DNA of 64,000 bases from Symbiodinium natans (Eukaryota; Sar; Dinophyceae; Suessiales; Symbiodiniaceae), in contig CAJNDS010002096.1 in assembly GCA_905221605.1 (NCBI GenBank), forward strand, positions 186,001-250,000, given 5' to 3'. A program made the translations under genes and the position numbers. This document shows positions 1-10,376 of the stretch, one piece after another. The notes beneath the pieces were generated by a model. It searched no databases and was not told the DNA's origin. It saw only the letters and a list, made by a program, of their open reading frames with translations. The first letter of the stretch is position 1, and the number at the start of each line of letters is the position of its first letter.

Positions 1-433
1 CCGCTTCAAGCTGAAATTCGACTTTGGCTCCGCCAATGACTGACGGTATGGTGAGCACGGTACTCAAAATTACTTGCCAGAGGCTTAGTACTGTAAAAGC
101 GCCCTGATTCGAGTCTGACACTGCCTGGGCTCGAGGTGGTGACCAAATCTTTCGTCTGCTTTTCGAAAGCCCTGCCGAGCTGAAATTTGCCCACGGCTGA
201 GCTTGCCTCAACAGCAACCTCGGTGAGACTGGGCACGCAATCCGATATGCCAGGAGGCTGTGAAGGCAGCAACTGCTGACCTCTGTGGCTCCAACTCGCA
301 GCCCAGGCTGACAGATGTCAAAGGGGCCACAACTTGTCCGCAGTGCATTTGTTGAAGGTATCTTGCCGAAGATGGAGCTTGTGTGGTCCTGTCGGACTGT
401 CGCTGCTTTCACGGTTCCTGCATCGCTGAACAG

Positions 434-523
434 TTTTCCACTGGGCTTCGTGAGGACAAGACTTTTCGGAGCTTCCTGGCAACAGCCACCAGGCGATCTG
501 ATGACTCAAGCCTGTGTTCCTGA
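434..523 (+). CDS. candidate terminal exon, unknown protein
   Basis: An open frame follows a possible acceptor (CAG at 431-433) and ends at TGA 521-523. Its roughly 29 residues include the stretch REDKTFRSFLATATRRSDD, which has the charge balance of real protein, and there is no upstream ATG. It may be the last exon of a gene beginning left of the window. I do not recognise it. A minus-strand frame over the same bases (318-677) is open too, so strand is uncertain. Confidence 0.28.
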   Translation, partial: FSTGLREDKTFRSFLATATRRSDDSSLCS

Positions 524-728
524 GAACTGACACCGTCCCGCAGGTCGGCCCATACTTCTTCCATGCTACTCCGACTAGATGCGCATGTCTTACTGTCTTC
601 ACGTGGTCGGCAGTGGCCCCTTCACGACGCATGCTTATGAGGTGAGCGAAGCAAAGCCCACGATGTGCGGATGGCAAGAGGTGCCTTTTTCAGCGGCATC
701 TGCGGTAGCACATGGCTGAGACATTCCC

Positions 729-1627
729 ATGTCCTCTGAGCCTTTTGAGCCTTTGAAGGATTTGCGTGACATTGACGAGCTGTGCAATGCTCAGCTTCAA
801 TCCGATTGCGTCAGGCTGTTAAGACTTCGATGAATCGAGGTTGGCACAGTTCGACGAAACTCCTGACATGCCTGACAAGCCTGACAAGCCTGGCAGGCCA
901 GGAAAACAGGAACGCCTGCTTGTCGCCTTTTGGATTACGGACCTTCAGGCAAGCAAAGAAGCGCAAGAAGAGACGGGTGGCCAGGGCTGCCAGGTCAAAG
1001 GAGGCAAATGGGTTCTCTTACCCTTCAGTCCTGGTCCTCAAGTCTTGTGCCAAAGCGGCAGGCCTTGGGGGCACAGAGATCTCAGCCACCAGATGGACTG
1101 GATGCACCAGCTTTCGAAATTGAGGAGGATTCCGGCTGTCCAGCGTCCCTTAATGTGGAGAAGGTGCCGCAGGCTCTGCAAGAGCTGGATCAAGTTGGCC
1201 CTTCCACATCTGCGATCGAGACCGGCCCAGTGGGCGAAGAGGAGCGGACACGTTGAAAGTTCGGGTTCACTTCTATGAAGTTGCGGGAGAGTTGCAGGGT
1301 TTTGCTCGGCTCCTTTTTTTTTCAGGTTCCGGCAGACGATGCTCTCATCCGGGCAAAGTCATGTCCGTGCTTCCCAATATTTGAGGAGAGGTCTCTGACA
1401 GAGTGCCAATGTGGCTGTGAGTGTGGCTGTGAGTGCCTGACAGCCAGAAGATTGATTCAGAGCAGGTTGATGAAGGGCGCGATCTGTGCTGTCGCATCGT
1501 TCGCCCTGAGTGGCAGGCTGAAGCTCAACAAGAAGGGGCGCAAGGGGCGGAAGAAGCGGAAGAAGCGGAAGAAGTGGAAGAAGCGGAAGAAGTGGAAGAG
1601 GTGGAAGAGGTGGAAGAGGCCCTGTAG
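729..1627 (+). CDS. hypothetical multi-exon protein with acidic Glu-repeat tail
   Basis: Proposed exons: about 729-820 (ATG at 729, starting MSSEPFEPLKDLRDIDEL), about 1061-1256 (protein-like stretch VEKVPQALQELDQVGP), about 1331-1402 after a T-rich tract and CAG, and about 1444-1627, ending at TAG with a tail of repeated EEAEE/EEVEE units. The tail is probably a charged, extended or coiled segment. Exon joins are inferred: the frame changes between blocks, and the last proposed intron (about 1403-1443) is unusually short. The protein family is not recognised. The opposite reading of the tail is Lys/Arg-rich and less convincing. Confidence 0.38.
1546..1618 (+). repeat. GAAGCG/GAAGTG short tandem repeat
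   Basis: Imperfect hexanucleotide array of GAAGAAGCG and GAAGAAGTG type. It encodes alternating Glu-Glu-Ala and Glu-Glu-Val in the frame that ends at 1627. Confidence 0.8.
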
Positions 1628-2289
1628 CATCTTGAGGTCACAGCACAACTCCGGAAAACGGCTAGCATAGCTCATAGAGAAGCGCAAAGATTGCTGCGAA
1701 TTCTGCCAGGCCAACCAGCTGTGGCCTGCAACGCCTGAGTCCACTCCACCGCAGTCTCCTCGTGCTGTCGTGTGGGTCCCTGTCCATGCTGTTCCAGTCC
1801 GCAGCCTAATGCAGGGATTAAATCCGAGAGTTGACGAACGGAAGGATGCCGCATGTGGGTTCGTTTGCAGACACATCTACACTCAGTGCCATCTACCAAA
1901 AAGATGTATAGGACTGTAATTATACTTTAATTCGCTGTGCACAGCAACGAGTCTCGCGAAAGGCCCGTGAAATCCGTAAAGTCCCAACACGTCCCAACTC
2001 CAAGAGGCCCATGAAATGCGTGAAGTCCCATGTGCAGTGCCAGCAAATCCAAGGTGTTCGTGTTGCCGGCTATCCCGATTACAGCCCACTGAGCTTGGGC
2101 CACTGAGTGATCACTTTGAACAAGGCGTCTTTAGACACTGCATGATGTACAGGTTGCGTGTCGGACCGACGTTTGAGTTCCACCATCGCGGCTAAGCACA
2201 AAATGTGACAAGAAAGTGCTTGGGAGCATGTGCGCAAGCCGTTTAAGCCGTTTCATGTGCAGCATTCATGCTTGGGATGGTGTCCTCAG
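1628..2289. other. no gene seen; short direct repeat
   Basis: I see no convincing exon here. A 26-base imperfect direct repeat occurs at 1961-1986 and 2005-2030 (AGGCCC[GA]TGAAAT[CG]CGT[AG]AAGTCCCA), 44 bases apart. It may be an old local duplication. Confidence 0.45.
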
Positions 2290-5200
2290 GATTCTGACAA
2301 AGCCTCTGATCAGGACTTCGACCGCTGCAATGAAATTGATTGTCCAGTGGATTGCCACTGGGACGTGTGGAGTGACTGGAGCCACTGTGCCAAGCTCAGC
2401 CAAAGCTCAGACAGGCCAGAAAGGGATCAGCCTGATGACATCTCGGATGGGAGCTCGTGAAAGGTACTGCATCCTGCGATGGCGGTACACGCCAGAGAGG
2501 CAAACCCATAAAGGTCCAAAACAACAGCCTTGGAAAGCCAGATGCCAAGTTATGAAACACACTATGTTACGCGAGCTCGGTTGTTGGAGGATGAAGTGTA
2601 TTGAAGTATGTTGCGCAATCTGCAAGGCCCTGCAACATGGCGGAAGGCATCCAGGTGGAGGATACACATGACATGTCCCTGCGAGAGTCTCCGTTTGTGA
2701 TCGTGTTTTTTGATGCCGTGCAAACGATGATGTGCTCGTGTTGGTCACAGTGTCAGGACTGCGGTACCACCCTTTGTCCGCGGGACTGTAAATGGGCAGC
2801 CTATGTCTCAGTGTCGCCTGTGCACCTCCGACATCCTGAGCACATGCACTTGCCTCCGTACAGTCTTTTGACACCGCATGCACAGCAGTGCATGGATGAG
2901 CCGGTTCCGCAACATTGAGGATTGGTCTGCATGGGGAGACTGTTCAACAACCTGCGCTGGCGGAGTGAAGCTGTCCTGCTGGCAGAAGTTGGCGTTCGTT
3001 CAAGTGGCATCCGTTCGTTCAAGACAAAAAGACCAAGCCACCATTCACTGGTTTCAGGCGAACCCGATCTATAGCAGAAGCTGCTGTTTCCGAGGGTTCG
3101 GTCCACAGAAGAGAATGCTTCTGATTCTGCGTGATGCTCTTTAACCTTTGTTCTCAGCCGAGGAAAGAAGTGTGAAGGAGCCACGCAGGATGAGGAGGTC
3201 TGCAACGTCAAGGCATCTGTCCCAACATGCAGCTCCGTACCGTTGGCCACGGCAAGTGAGCAAATCAACATGCGGCAGGCATGCCCAACAGCTCTTGGCT
3301 AAGCTCAGCATCTTGTGGACAAGGTCTGTCAGTGGTGGTTCCTGTTCCAGCAGTCTCAGGACTGTGTCCTTGCGGACTGGAGCAACTGGAAAGCCTGCTC
3401 GGGCTCTTGGGAGCTGGATGTGGCAACGACGCCTCGCGTGTCAGTTCCACGGGTTTCCTTATGTTTCCTTCAGCCCAGGCTCCGTGACTTGTGGTAATGG
3501 CACCAGTACGCGCATGCGCAAAGTCCTGGTGAAAGAGGCGGCTCCGCACGGGAGGGGCATGGTGCGGCATGGTCCAAACAAATTGTATCACGATGTAGGA
3601 TGGTGGCGGCCGGCCTTGCAGTGAGCCACTGGAGCAGGTCAAGAGAGTTGCATGTGTTGCAGAGTTGTTGTACGGTTGTCCAGCATCGTAACGCGCTGTC
3701 CAGGAGAAGCCTTGTGCTGAAAAGACCTGCCCAGTTGACTGTCTTTGGGGGGACTGGAGCCACTGGTCACACTGCAGCTCTGATCCCAGATTTGCCTGAG
3801 CATTGCAAATGTGGAGAACTGCAAATGGTGGTCAAGTGCTCCCATCTTGTCTGAATGGATTCTTTGGCTCGAGGTCAAACTTGCGGCAGCAATGTCTCCT
3901 TGTGGGTGCGAGCCTGTGACTTTGCAGTATTTTGCTGGTTTGGGACGATTCGAGTAGTCAATGGTCAGGCTACAAGCGCTCGGAAGCGACTTGTTGAAGA
4001 AACTGCGGGTGGAAGACCCTGCGACGGTGAGGACTGTACCTACGGTTCGTGTTCGGGTGCATGGTAGTCTTGGCAAGCATTCGCTCGCTCCCGTCACACG
4101 AGATCTACTGTTGCATGAAAGCAGGTATTTGTCATTGCCCGATTCATGTGGTATATGTACTGCAGACCAGACGAGGCATATGGTCAAAAAGCATAAATGG
4201 ACGGCACAGTTCTCGAGCAGCCCCAAACCCATCTTTTGGTGGCACAAGCTCCGAGTAAAGTTTGGTCAAGAAAGGATTCATCAGGCTTGAGTCTCTGCAT
4301 GTCATGCATGGCACATCATGGCACCCGTTCGCTGCTGGGTCTGATACTTTCGTTGAGGACGAGCAGAAGAAGCTGCTCTTCCCTCAACAACAGTTCTGGC
4401 AACTATCAGTGGTCATAAGTACGGAAGTTGGGCATCTCACTTTCAGTTTGCTCTTCGTTTGATTGGAGTAACAGGTGTGGCCAGAAGCCTTGTCCCATAG
4501 ACTGTGTGTGGGCCGATTGGAATGAATGGAAGGCAGGGACTGGTAGTTTCGAGCCCTTGTCGGTGTTGCTACAAGTGTGATACGAGTGTGATACCTGTGC
4601 TTGGAAAGTTTTCCCCTGTGTTGGAGGCTTGCACAAAGTCCTGTGGCGCTGGCATCACAGATCGTTTGCGAAACATATCCATCCCAGCAGCCCACGAAGG
4701 AAAAGAGTGCTTTGGCCGGGTCCCTGCCATTATTGAGCACTTCGGCAACGTTGTGGGCACAGATGAAGCAGCATGCTTGTCTGCAAAGGCTCCACAAGAG
4801 ATGTGAAGACATGCAATGAGGAGCTGTGCCCTCAAGATTGCAGTTTGGTCCCCAGGCTATTGCTTCTGTCACTATGCATCCAGCTCCCGCGCCTTTCATG
4901 TCATTGGGTTTCGATGGCTTTTCTCGTGGACTGGTGCTGTGTTTGCCGTCTTATACCGTAGGTTCAAGGCCCCGAGTATCTAGAAAGAAGCTCAGGGTTC
5001 AGGATCAAATACGGACCGAGGGTTCCTCCGTGTCTAAGAGTCTAACAAAGTCCTTGCGATGACGTGGTGCAGCCTGGCAGTACATCGGAATCATGCTGCT
5101 CCGCGTTCATTCGGGAACATGTGGACGACCTTCTCAGCTAGTAGAGCGGGCAGTGGGGCAGTATACGAACTGATATTTGGACGATCGGCGGTAATGTACT

Positions 5201-6100
5201 CTGCCAGCCCGCAATGCACGTTTACTACGCTGAGCACGTTGGAAGCGCATGTGGCGTCAGAGGGCATCGAGCTCAACCGAGCATTTTCTCAACTGGCGGG
5301 AAAAGCTTGGAAAAACCCGACAAGCCTCAGTTCTCATTGGGCCGACGAAGCCGCTTTCGACGCCCGTCACAACCAGGTGACCAATTCTTTGGACTTCGGA
5401 CGCAGCATCCAACGACCCAGCACGGTGCACTCTGAGATGAATGGCTCATATGGCTCGTAGCACCCGGCAGCATCTGCTTGCAAACTGACGGCAGAAGCCA
5501 AAACTCACGCAACTGTTTGTCTTGGACGTTAGTAGCATGAATCGAACCAACCTTTTGCGTAGTCCTCACAACAGGTTTTGCTGATTGGGAAGACTGGTGT
5601 GGGCCTCATTAGAAGGATGCAGCTGCTCTGTGGCTTCTTGATTTCATGCATGCGAGCCTGTCCGGTCAAGGTCCGAGTGCAGCCGACCTTGCGGGGACGG
5701 GTCCGTCTCACTGGCACATTGTAGTTTTGGTACACAATTGTTCAGAGGCCCTCGCTTCTGCTTTTGTGCACGTTGTGCCAGGCCATCCGCTATCGCATCA
5801 TTGACACGCCAGCTGCACGTGGTGGTCAAGCCTGCCTTGGTCCGAAGCATGAGGCAATGAATGAAGTACAGTTTGGCGTTCTGAACGACTCTTTGCTGCC
5901 CTGTGCTTGTGGCAGACGGGATCCTGCAATGGTACTGATTGCGACAGCGCCCCAGTAATGAACCTGTAGACTGCAGACATTGCTTGCAAGTCACGTGCAC
6001 TGAGACGAAGTTTTTCCAGGTCACAACAGAGGAGTTGATTCGGAAAGGATATGCATCTCAGATCACCGGCGTCTTGAGCTTACCAGACACGCCTTCATGA
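2290..6100 (+). CDS. multi-exon thrombospondin type 1 (TSP1) repeat protein
   Basis: TSP1 cores appear in order across short exons. They are CHWDVWSDWSHC (about 2350-2390), DWSAWGDCSTTCAGG (2920-2970), DCVLADWSNWKAC (about 3359-3400), CPVDCLWGDWSHWSHC (about 3726-3770), CPIDCVWADWNEWKAG (about 4483-4540) and FADWEDW (about 5577-5600). Second halves lie between them: SCDGGTRQRGKP (2464-2550), CGNGTSTRMRK (about 3480-3560), ARKRLVEETAGG (about 3980-4040), CTKSCGAGITDRLRN (about 4628-4680) and CNEELCPQDCS (about 4810-4845). Each repeat is split between at least two exons. TSP1 modules are roughly 55-60 residue, disulphide-rich and extracellular, with stacked Trp/Arg side chains, so a secreted or surface adhesion role is the natural inference. 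I found no signal peptide or transmembrane exon. One frame ends at TGA 6098-6100, but another frame stays coding there, so the 3' end is unsettled. Confidence 0.72.
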
Positions 6101-7265
6101 CGCTAGGCCAAAACATGCAAAAGCTGTATTGGCACCGCAGTGAGGCTATGCACATCATCACCGAAGATCCGGTGAGCTATGCCGCAAATCCATTGGTGGA
6201 GCAGGTCGCTGCTGTGAGATGGCTCTGCATGCATAGGCGGCGTAGAATCTCTTGTTTGAGAAAGTCATCTCAATGAATTACGACAGGTTAGCCGAGAGGC
6301 TTTGGCAGAATTCGCTGAGTTGCCAGTAAGACGCGCACTTCTCAGTTTTCCATGCCAAGCTGCCTTTCTCCAGTCCTGAAGTGTTCTGTCGAGCGTCCTC
6401 TGAGGTGTGCATGTTTCTTTGATGCCGGATTCCAAGAAGGGCAGCCGGGATGTCATCAACTGGTGGGTGGCTCGGACTTCTGCCCGCAAACACACCGACA
6501 GACACATGAATGCAAAAGCAGCAACACATGCATGAGCGCAGTGCGACTGAACAAGTTGAGACAGACTCTCAACTGTGAAACAAATTCATAAACGCAGCGC
6601 GACTGAACAAGCTGAGACAGACGCTGAACTGTGACACTGTAGGAAAGAGAGAGAGCGCAGAGACTTTGGGGCACATGTTTGTTTCTAACTCAACTTTGCC
6701 ACTAGATGATGGCAGCACCCCAGCTTCTTTAGGTGATTTGAGTACGAAGGTGATTCGAGTAAGATCTAAACCTCTAAACGTTATTTGCAAAAACGTATGT
6801 GCTTGGTGTCCAGCCAGTGCAGCCTGCACGTGTCACAGTGTCCAGACAGGCCCTTTTGCTTAGGAGTTCCTGCCAATGGCCATCTCCACGAGCTTCCACA
6901 CTCAGACTCGTCGATCGCTGATCCGATTTCGCTTGCGTCAAAAAGCTTGTGTGGTACAATGTGATACAAGTAGGAGCTTTGCGAATCATGCGATGGTCCC
7001 ATCTCTTGATGCAGCGTCGCTTCATGGCTTGGGCATGTGTAAACACAAGGCATGTGTAAACACAATGCCACTCGGAGAAGTTGACGACACTTTCCTGTCC
7101 AAAAGCCTCACCTTGAAAGGTGCACGATGCATGGACAAGAAGCGGGTGGGCCCCAAAACGAGAAGTCCGCACATTCCTCAAAACCCGCCTGAAGGCCTCC
7201 CATCGTTCCGGACAAAAGCCTTCCAGGCAGCGTGCAACCTTTCAATTAAGGCTGCACCAACTTGA
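6020..7265 (+). CDS. exon series downstream of the TSP1 repeats
   Basis: Several exons have good splice signals. 6020-6171 follows TTTTTCCAG and ends at donor GTGAGC; it includes AFMTLGQNMQKLYWHRSEAM. 6287-6325 lies between ACAG and GTAAGA and reads VSREALAEFAELP. About 6415-6497 includes SKKGSRDVINWWVAR. 6661-6758 ends at donor GTAAGA and includes GHMFVSNSTLPLDDGS. A likely last exon (about 7060-7265) includes KSLTLKGARCMDKKRVG and ends at a stop at 7263-7265. They could be the non-TSP1 C-terminal part of the upstream gene or a separate gene. No family is recognised. Confidence 0.45.
6543..6640. repeat. two-copy direct repeat
   Basis: GCGACTGAACAAG[TC]TGAGACAGAC and its flanks are repeated with a 56-base period (copies from 6543 and 6599, each about 38 bases, a few mismatches). 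It lies between two predicted exons and is probably intronic. Confidence 0.7.
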
Positions 7266-8207
7266 TGCATGATCGCAAGGTGCAGTGACTTGACACAGCA
7301 AAGCCACTAGACGAAAGAAATAGCGAAGATACAAGAGATCAAATACCGTTATGCTACAAAGGAAGTCTTAAACAAAGAGAACTCAAAAGCGAGAAACTTA
7401 TAGACGAAGTGTCGTGCAGCAGAATACCTTGCTGAGGTTCAATGGAAGCTATACTCCCCGCCCCTCACCCCTCCCCCCTCCCCCCTCCCCCCTCCCCCCT
7501 CCCCCCTCCCCCCCCCCCTCCCCCCCCCTCCCCCCCCCCCCCCTCCCCCTCCCCCCTCCCCCCCTCCCCCCTCCCCCCTCCCCCTCCCCCCCCCCCTCCC
7601 CCCTCCCCCCCCCCCTCCCCCCTCCCCCCTCCCCCCCTCCCCCCTCCCCCCCCCCCCCCGCCTGCCCCCCCTCCCCACCTCCTTCCCCCCCCCTCCCCAC
7701 CCTCACACCCCAAACCCCCAAACCTAAACCCTAAGCCTCCTGGCAATGGCTCTTTTGTTTAAGCATGCGAAGTTTACGCTTAAAGTCCTGAAAGATAACA
7801 AGTTAGGGAGAGAGCGAACACGCTTGACGTATACCTGATTTTTGAGCTGTGTACTCTGATGTATTATCGTTTTTGACAACCCTAAACTGTGCATCTTGGT
7901 ACATGTTTCCACTTGTTCGGAAGCGTTTGGCGGGGAATGTTTTTCGCCGGTCTAACGATACGAGGGTAATATTTGGTTGCCTTGCCTTTCTGCCGTGTCG
8001 ATTGATGAGGTTGAGGGGTTGAGTGAGACTTTGTGGATCAGCTGACCAAAGAGACCTTCAGATTTGTGGTTTTTGTTCCTTTGTGTTTTTTTCTCTCCGG
8101 GATGCCTGGCCCGAGAACTCCGCATCATTCTATCTGATCGTTCGGTGTGCTGCACTGAATTTCAAGCTCCAAATAATAGCATTTAGCATTGTTAAGCAGT
8201 TCCCAAC
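7266..8207. other. intergenic stretch carrying the C-rich tract
   Basis: No protein-like exon is visible. Apart from the C/T tract (7456-7735) the sequence is AT-richer than its neighbours. Frames open inside the tract are only Pro- or Gly-rich translations of the repeat. Confidence 0.5.
7456..7735. repeat. polypyrimidine C-tract with telomere-like end
   Basis: About 250 bases of CCCCCCT/CCCCCT-type units on the + strand. They grade at 7705-7735 into ACCCCAAACCCCCAAACC followed by TAAACCCTAAG. That last part matches the complement of the TTTAGGG telomere repeat known from dinoflagellates and plants. The tract could form G-quadruplex on the minus strand. Confidence 0.85.
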
Positions 8208-8700
8208 ATGAATCCGGACAAGTGTGTCAACCTGACCATGAACCAACGCCTATCTTCTGTCAGATTCCTCGACGGTTCATACGTGTCACAAAAAGGGCAA
8301 CCGGCATATGGAGGGACAACCCTTATCGGCATGGTTGATAACCGCAGAGATGTTCTGAAGCAGATGGGAAAAGCCAATGGCATAGCAAACGAACTCAGGG
8401 TTTTATGGTCCAAAGCTCGAAGTACGAAAAGATGGAACCTTAAGGTTCTCAGCTCCATCATCTGCAACGATGTACACAACGGTACTACTAGTTTGTGCAC
8501 AGCAAGGCCGCATCGATGCATTCCTAATGAGAATTCTTCGACGAGTTCTGCAGGTACCACCCACACAGGTAGATCGGGAATGGACGAACCATAAAGTCAT
8601 GGGGGGCACTGACCGAAACATCTCAAAGGCTTTGCGAAGCATGTGGACACGTTTGAAGAGATTCAGCAGCTGGCCCCATGAGCTCATGTACCATGTATGA
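8208..8700 (+). pseudogene. decayed non-LTR (LINE) reverse transcriptase, C-terminal part
   Basis: The first frame (8208 to about 8500) reads like the post-palm and connector region of LINE reverse transcriptases: YGGTTLIGMVDNRRDVLKQM, then ANELRVLWSKARSTKRWNLK (matching the family pattern of L..VW......R.KL), then SIICNDVHNG. The next part, RIDAFLMRILRRVLQVPPTQ and then DREWTN (matching RIDAF..R.LRRIL), continues in a different frame (about 8490-8700). This shows a frameshift. The catalytic motifs should lie upstream and are not visible, so this is a 5'-truncated remnant. The assignment rests on motif spacing, not on a search. Confidence 0.6.
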
Positions 8701-9070
8701 AACTTACGCGGAGAGTCGGCAAAGCAACTTCGAACGGGCTGATCGAGACCTGCAAGGAAGCTGATTCCCTTGTCCATCCCCGCATAGGTTTTGATATCCA
8801 CAGTTCTCAACAAATGAATCACCTGGTGAATAGGGCGCAAAATAGACATGCCCTCTTGGGAAGAACCAACAAAAGAGCGAAGGCGAATTCTTGCATTGAG
8901 TATTTCACCGAATGTCCTGCGAGGAACAACGTAATTAGGCAGTCTCCCCCGAGAGTACACCCCGAAGCACCGCCGAAAGTTCTGCCATGGTCCAGCAGAC
9001 CCTGGGGCGATGGTTTTCCGACTGGTAGCCATGTTGGGGCAACGCTTAGCTCCAGACTGGGAGTAGCGTG

Positions 9071-9154
9071 GAGAAGAAGAAGCAGAAGAAGAAGAAGAAG
9101 CAGAAGAAGAAGAAGAAGAAGAAGAAGAAGAAGAAGAAGAAGAAGAAGGAGAAG
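9071..9154. repeat. GAA/GCA trinucleotide microsatellite
   Basis: GAAGAAGAAGCAGAAGAA-type array, almost pure GAA at its 3' end. Frames through it give poly-Lys, poly-Arg or poly-Glu and are not evidence of genes. Confidence 0.95.
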
Positions 9155-9228
9155 CACCCAAAGCAGTTGGTTGGACGCTGCTTGTCGCGAGTGCCAGTGT
9201 CGTGCCATAGCCAACAACTACAGAGGTT

Positions 9229-9396
9229 CAGCATGCTGGTGCCGAACTCGACGAACTTGACCGCAGTGCTAGACTACATCTCCAAAAAGGACCTCGTCGT
9301 TTTTGCAAGCCGTTGGGACTGGAGCTTGCGACCTCAGCAGTTGGCAGGATCTGGCGCATGCTGGACGCATTCTGCGCAGCAAGCTTCGTCGAGTAG
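9229..9396 (+). CDS. candidate terminal exon, unknown protein
   Basis: ATG-less open frame after TTCAG, ending at TAG 9394-9396. Its protein-like stretches are HAGAELDELDRSARLHLQ and ATSAVGRIWRMLDAFCAA. A different + frame is also open, so the frame is not certain. No family recognised. Confidence 0.33.
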   Translation, partial: QHAGAELDELDRSARLHLQKGPRRFCKPLGLELATSAVGRIWRMLDAFCAASFVE

Positions 9397-9450
9397 GCCG
9401 GGGACAGAGCCAATTTCAGCAAGCTACCCCATGTGATTCCCCGCAACTCA

Positions 9451-9607
9451 GAGAGAGAGAGAGAGAGAGAGTGAAAAACAGACCGCATGACACTTGGGAC
9501 TGGGGCAGCCTTCCCTTCGGGGGGGGCTAAGCGTGCAGAGAGAGAGAGAGAGAGAGAGTGAGTGAAAAACAAGTAAGCCAGAGCGGGCGAGAGAGAGCGA
9601 GAGAGAC
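9451..9607. repeat. three GA microsatellites, two with a shared 3' flank
   Basis: (GA)n at about 9451-9472 and 9537-9559, and an imperfect tract at 9587-9607. The first is followed by GTGAAAAACAGA and the second by GTGAGTGAAAAACAAG, so tract and flank appear to have been duplicated together. Confidence 0.85.
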
Positions 9608-10376
9608 GAAGTTGACGGAATCGGGCTGTAGTGGTCGGTGTGAAGCGGGCATGCGGGACATGATCCAAACTCTCTGGCGATGGAGGTGTGCTCATTCTTG
9701 TCAACATTTCAAAGTTGTATGTGAACTCGCACGGTCGCAAGGAAACGCGGGGGGCTCAGTGTTGGCTGTATCGAGTTGGTTTGGCTCTGTGTTCGAAAAG
9801 CAAGCAGCGTTGCTGGGTGGTCAGCTGCCGTAGTGTCACATTGACCAGTTGTCGCGTTGCTGTGCGTTGTAAAAACATGGTCAAGCCAAGGGACTCTACC
9901 GAGCTGACCAAAACCAAAACCACAACAGGCTGGTGACTAGCTGACTGAGACATGTTTCCCTTTTGTTGAGAGGATGTGTTTTGATTATAGGCTTGCTCAT
10001 TGGGTGTCAGGTGCACCCTCGCCGGCATGGAACAATCCAAATGCCACGCGATTGACTGGGGTGCGCCGGACATTTTTTGGACATCTTGCCGTCTTGAGCT
10101 GGTGCCGTGAAAGCTCCTTTTTGCCGTCTTTGTTCTCGGGAGAGTTCGACCTAGCAAAGTCACCACGATATTTTTTCCCGTGCCTTAAGGTTGTTGACCA
10201 TGTTTGGGCTCGGTTGCATTCGGTTGCCGCGCTACAGAGTGCAGCACTTGCCGCCAGCAATGCATGGAAGAGCATCATGGGCTTGTAACATGTGGTGGAT
10301 CAGTAATGACCCTGCAATGCGGCAAAGAACGTTTTGCCAAAGCAGATTTGGCCATAGCTAGGCTGCAGTTTGCCAG

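Noticed and set aside
6543-6640. CRISPR-like spaced repeats
   Set aside because: Only two copies with mismatches, in a eukaryotic intron-like setting.
7439-7762. Six-frame open reading frames of about 80-106 codons in the C-rich tract
   Set aside because: They translate only to Pro/Ser/Leu or Gly/Arg/Glu low complexity and follow directly from the repeat.
9046-9234. Phe/Leu- or Ser-rich minus-strand frames near 9.1 kb
   Set aside because: They are translations of the GAA microsatellite and not membrane proteins.
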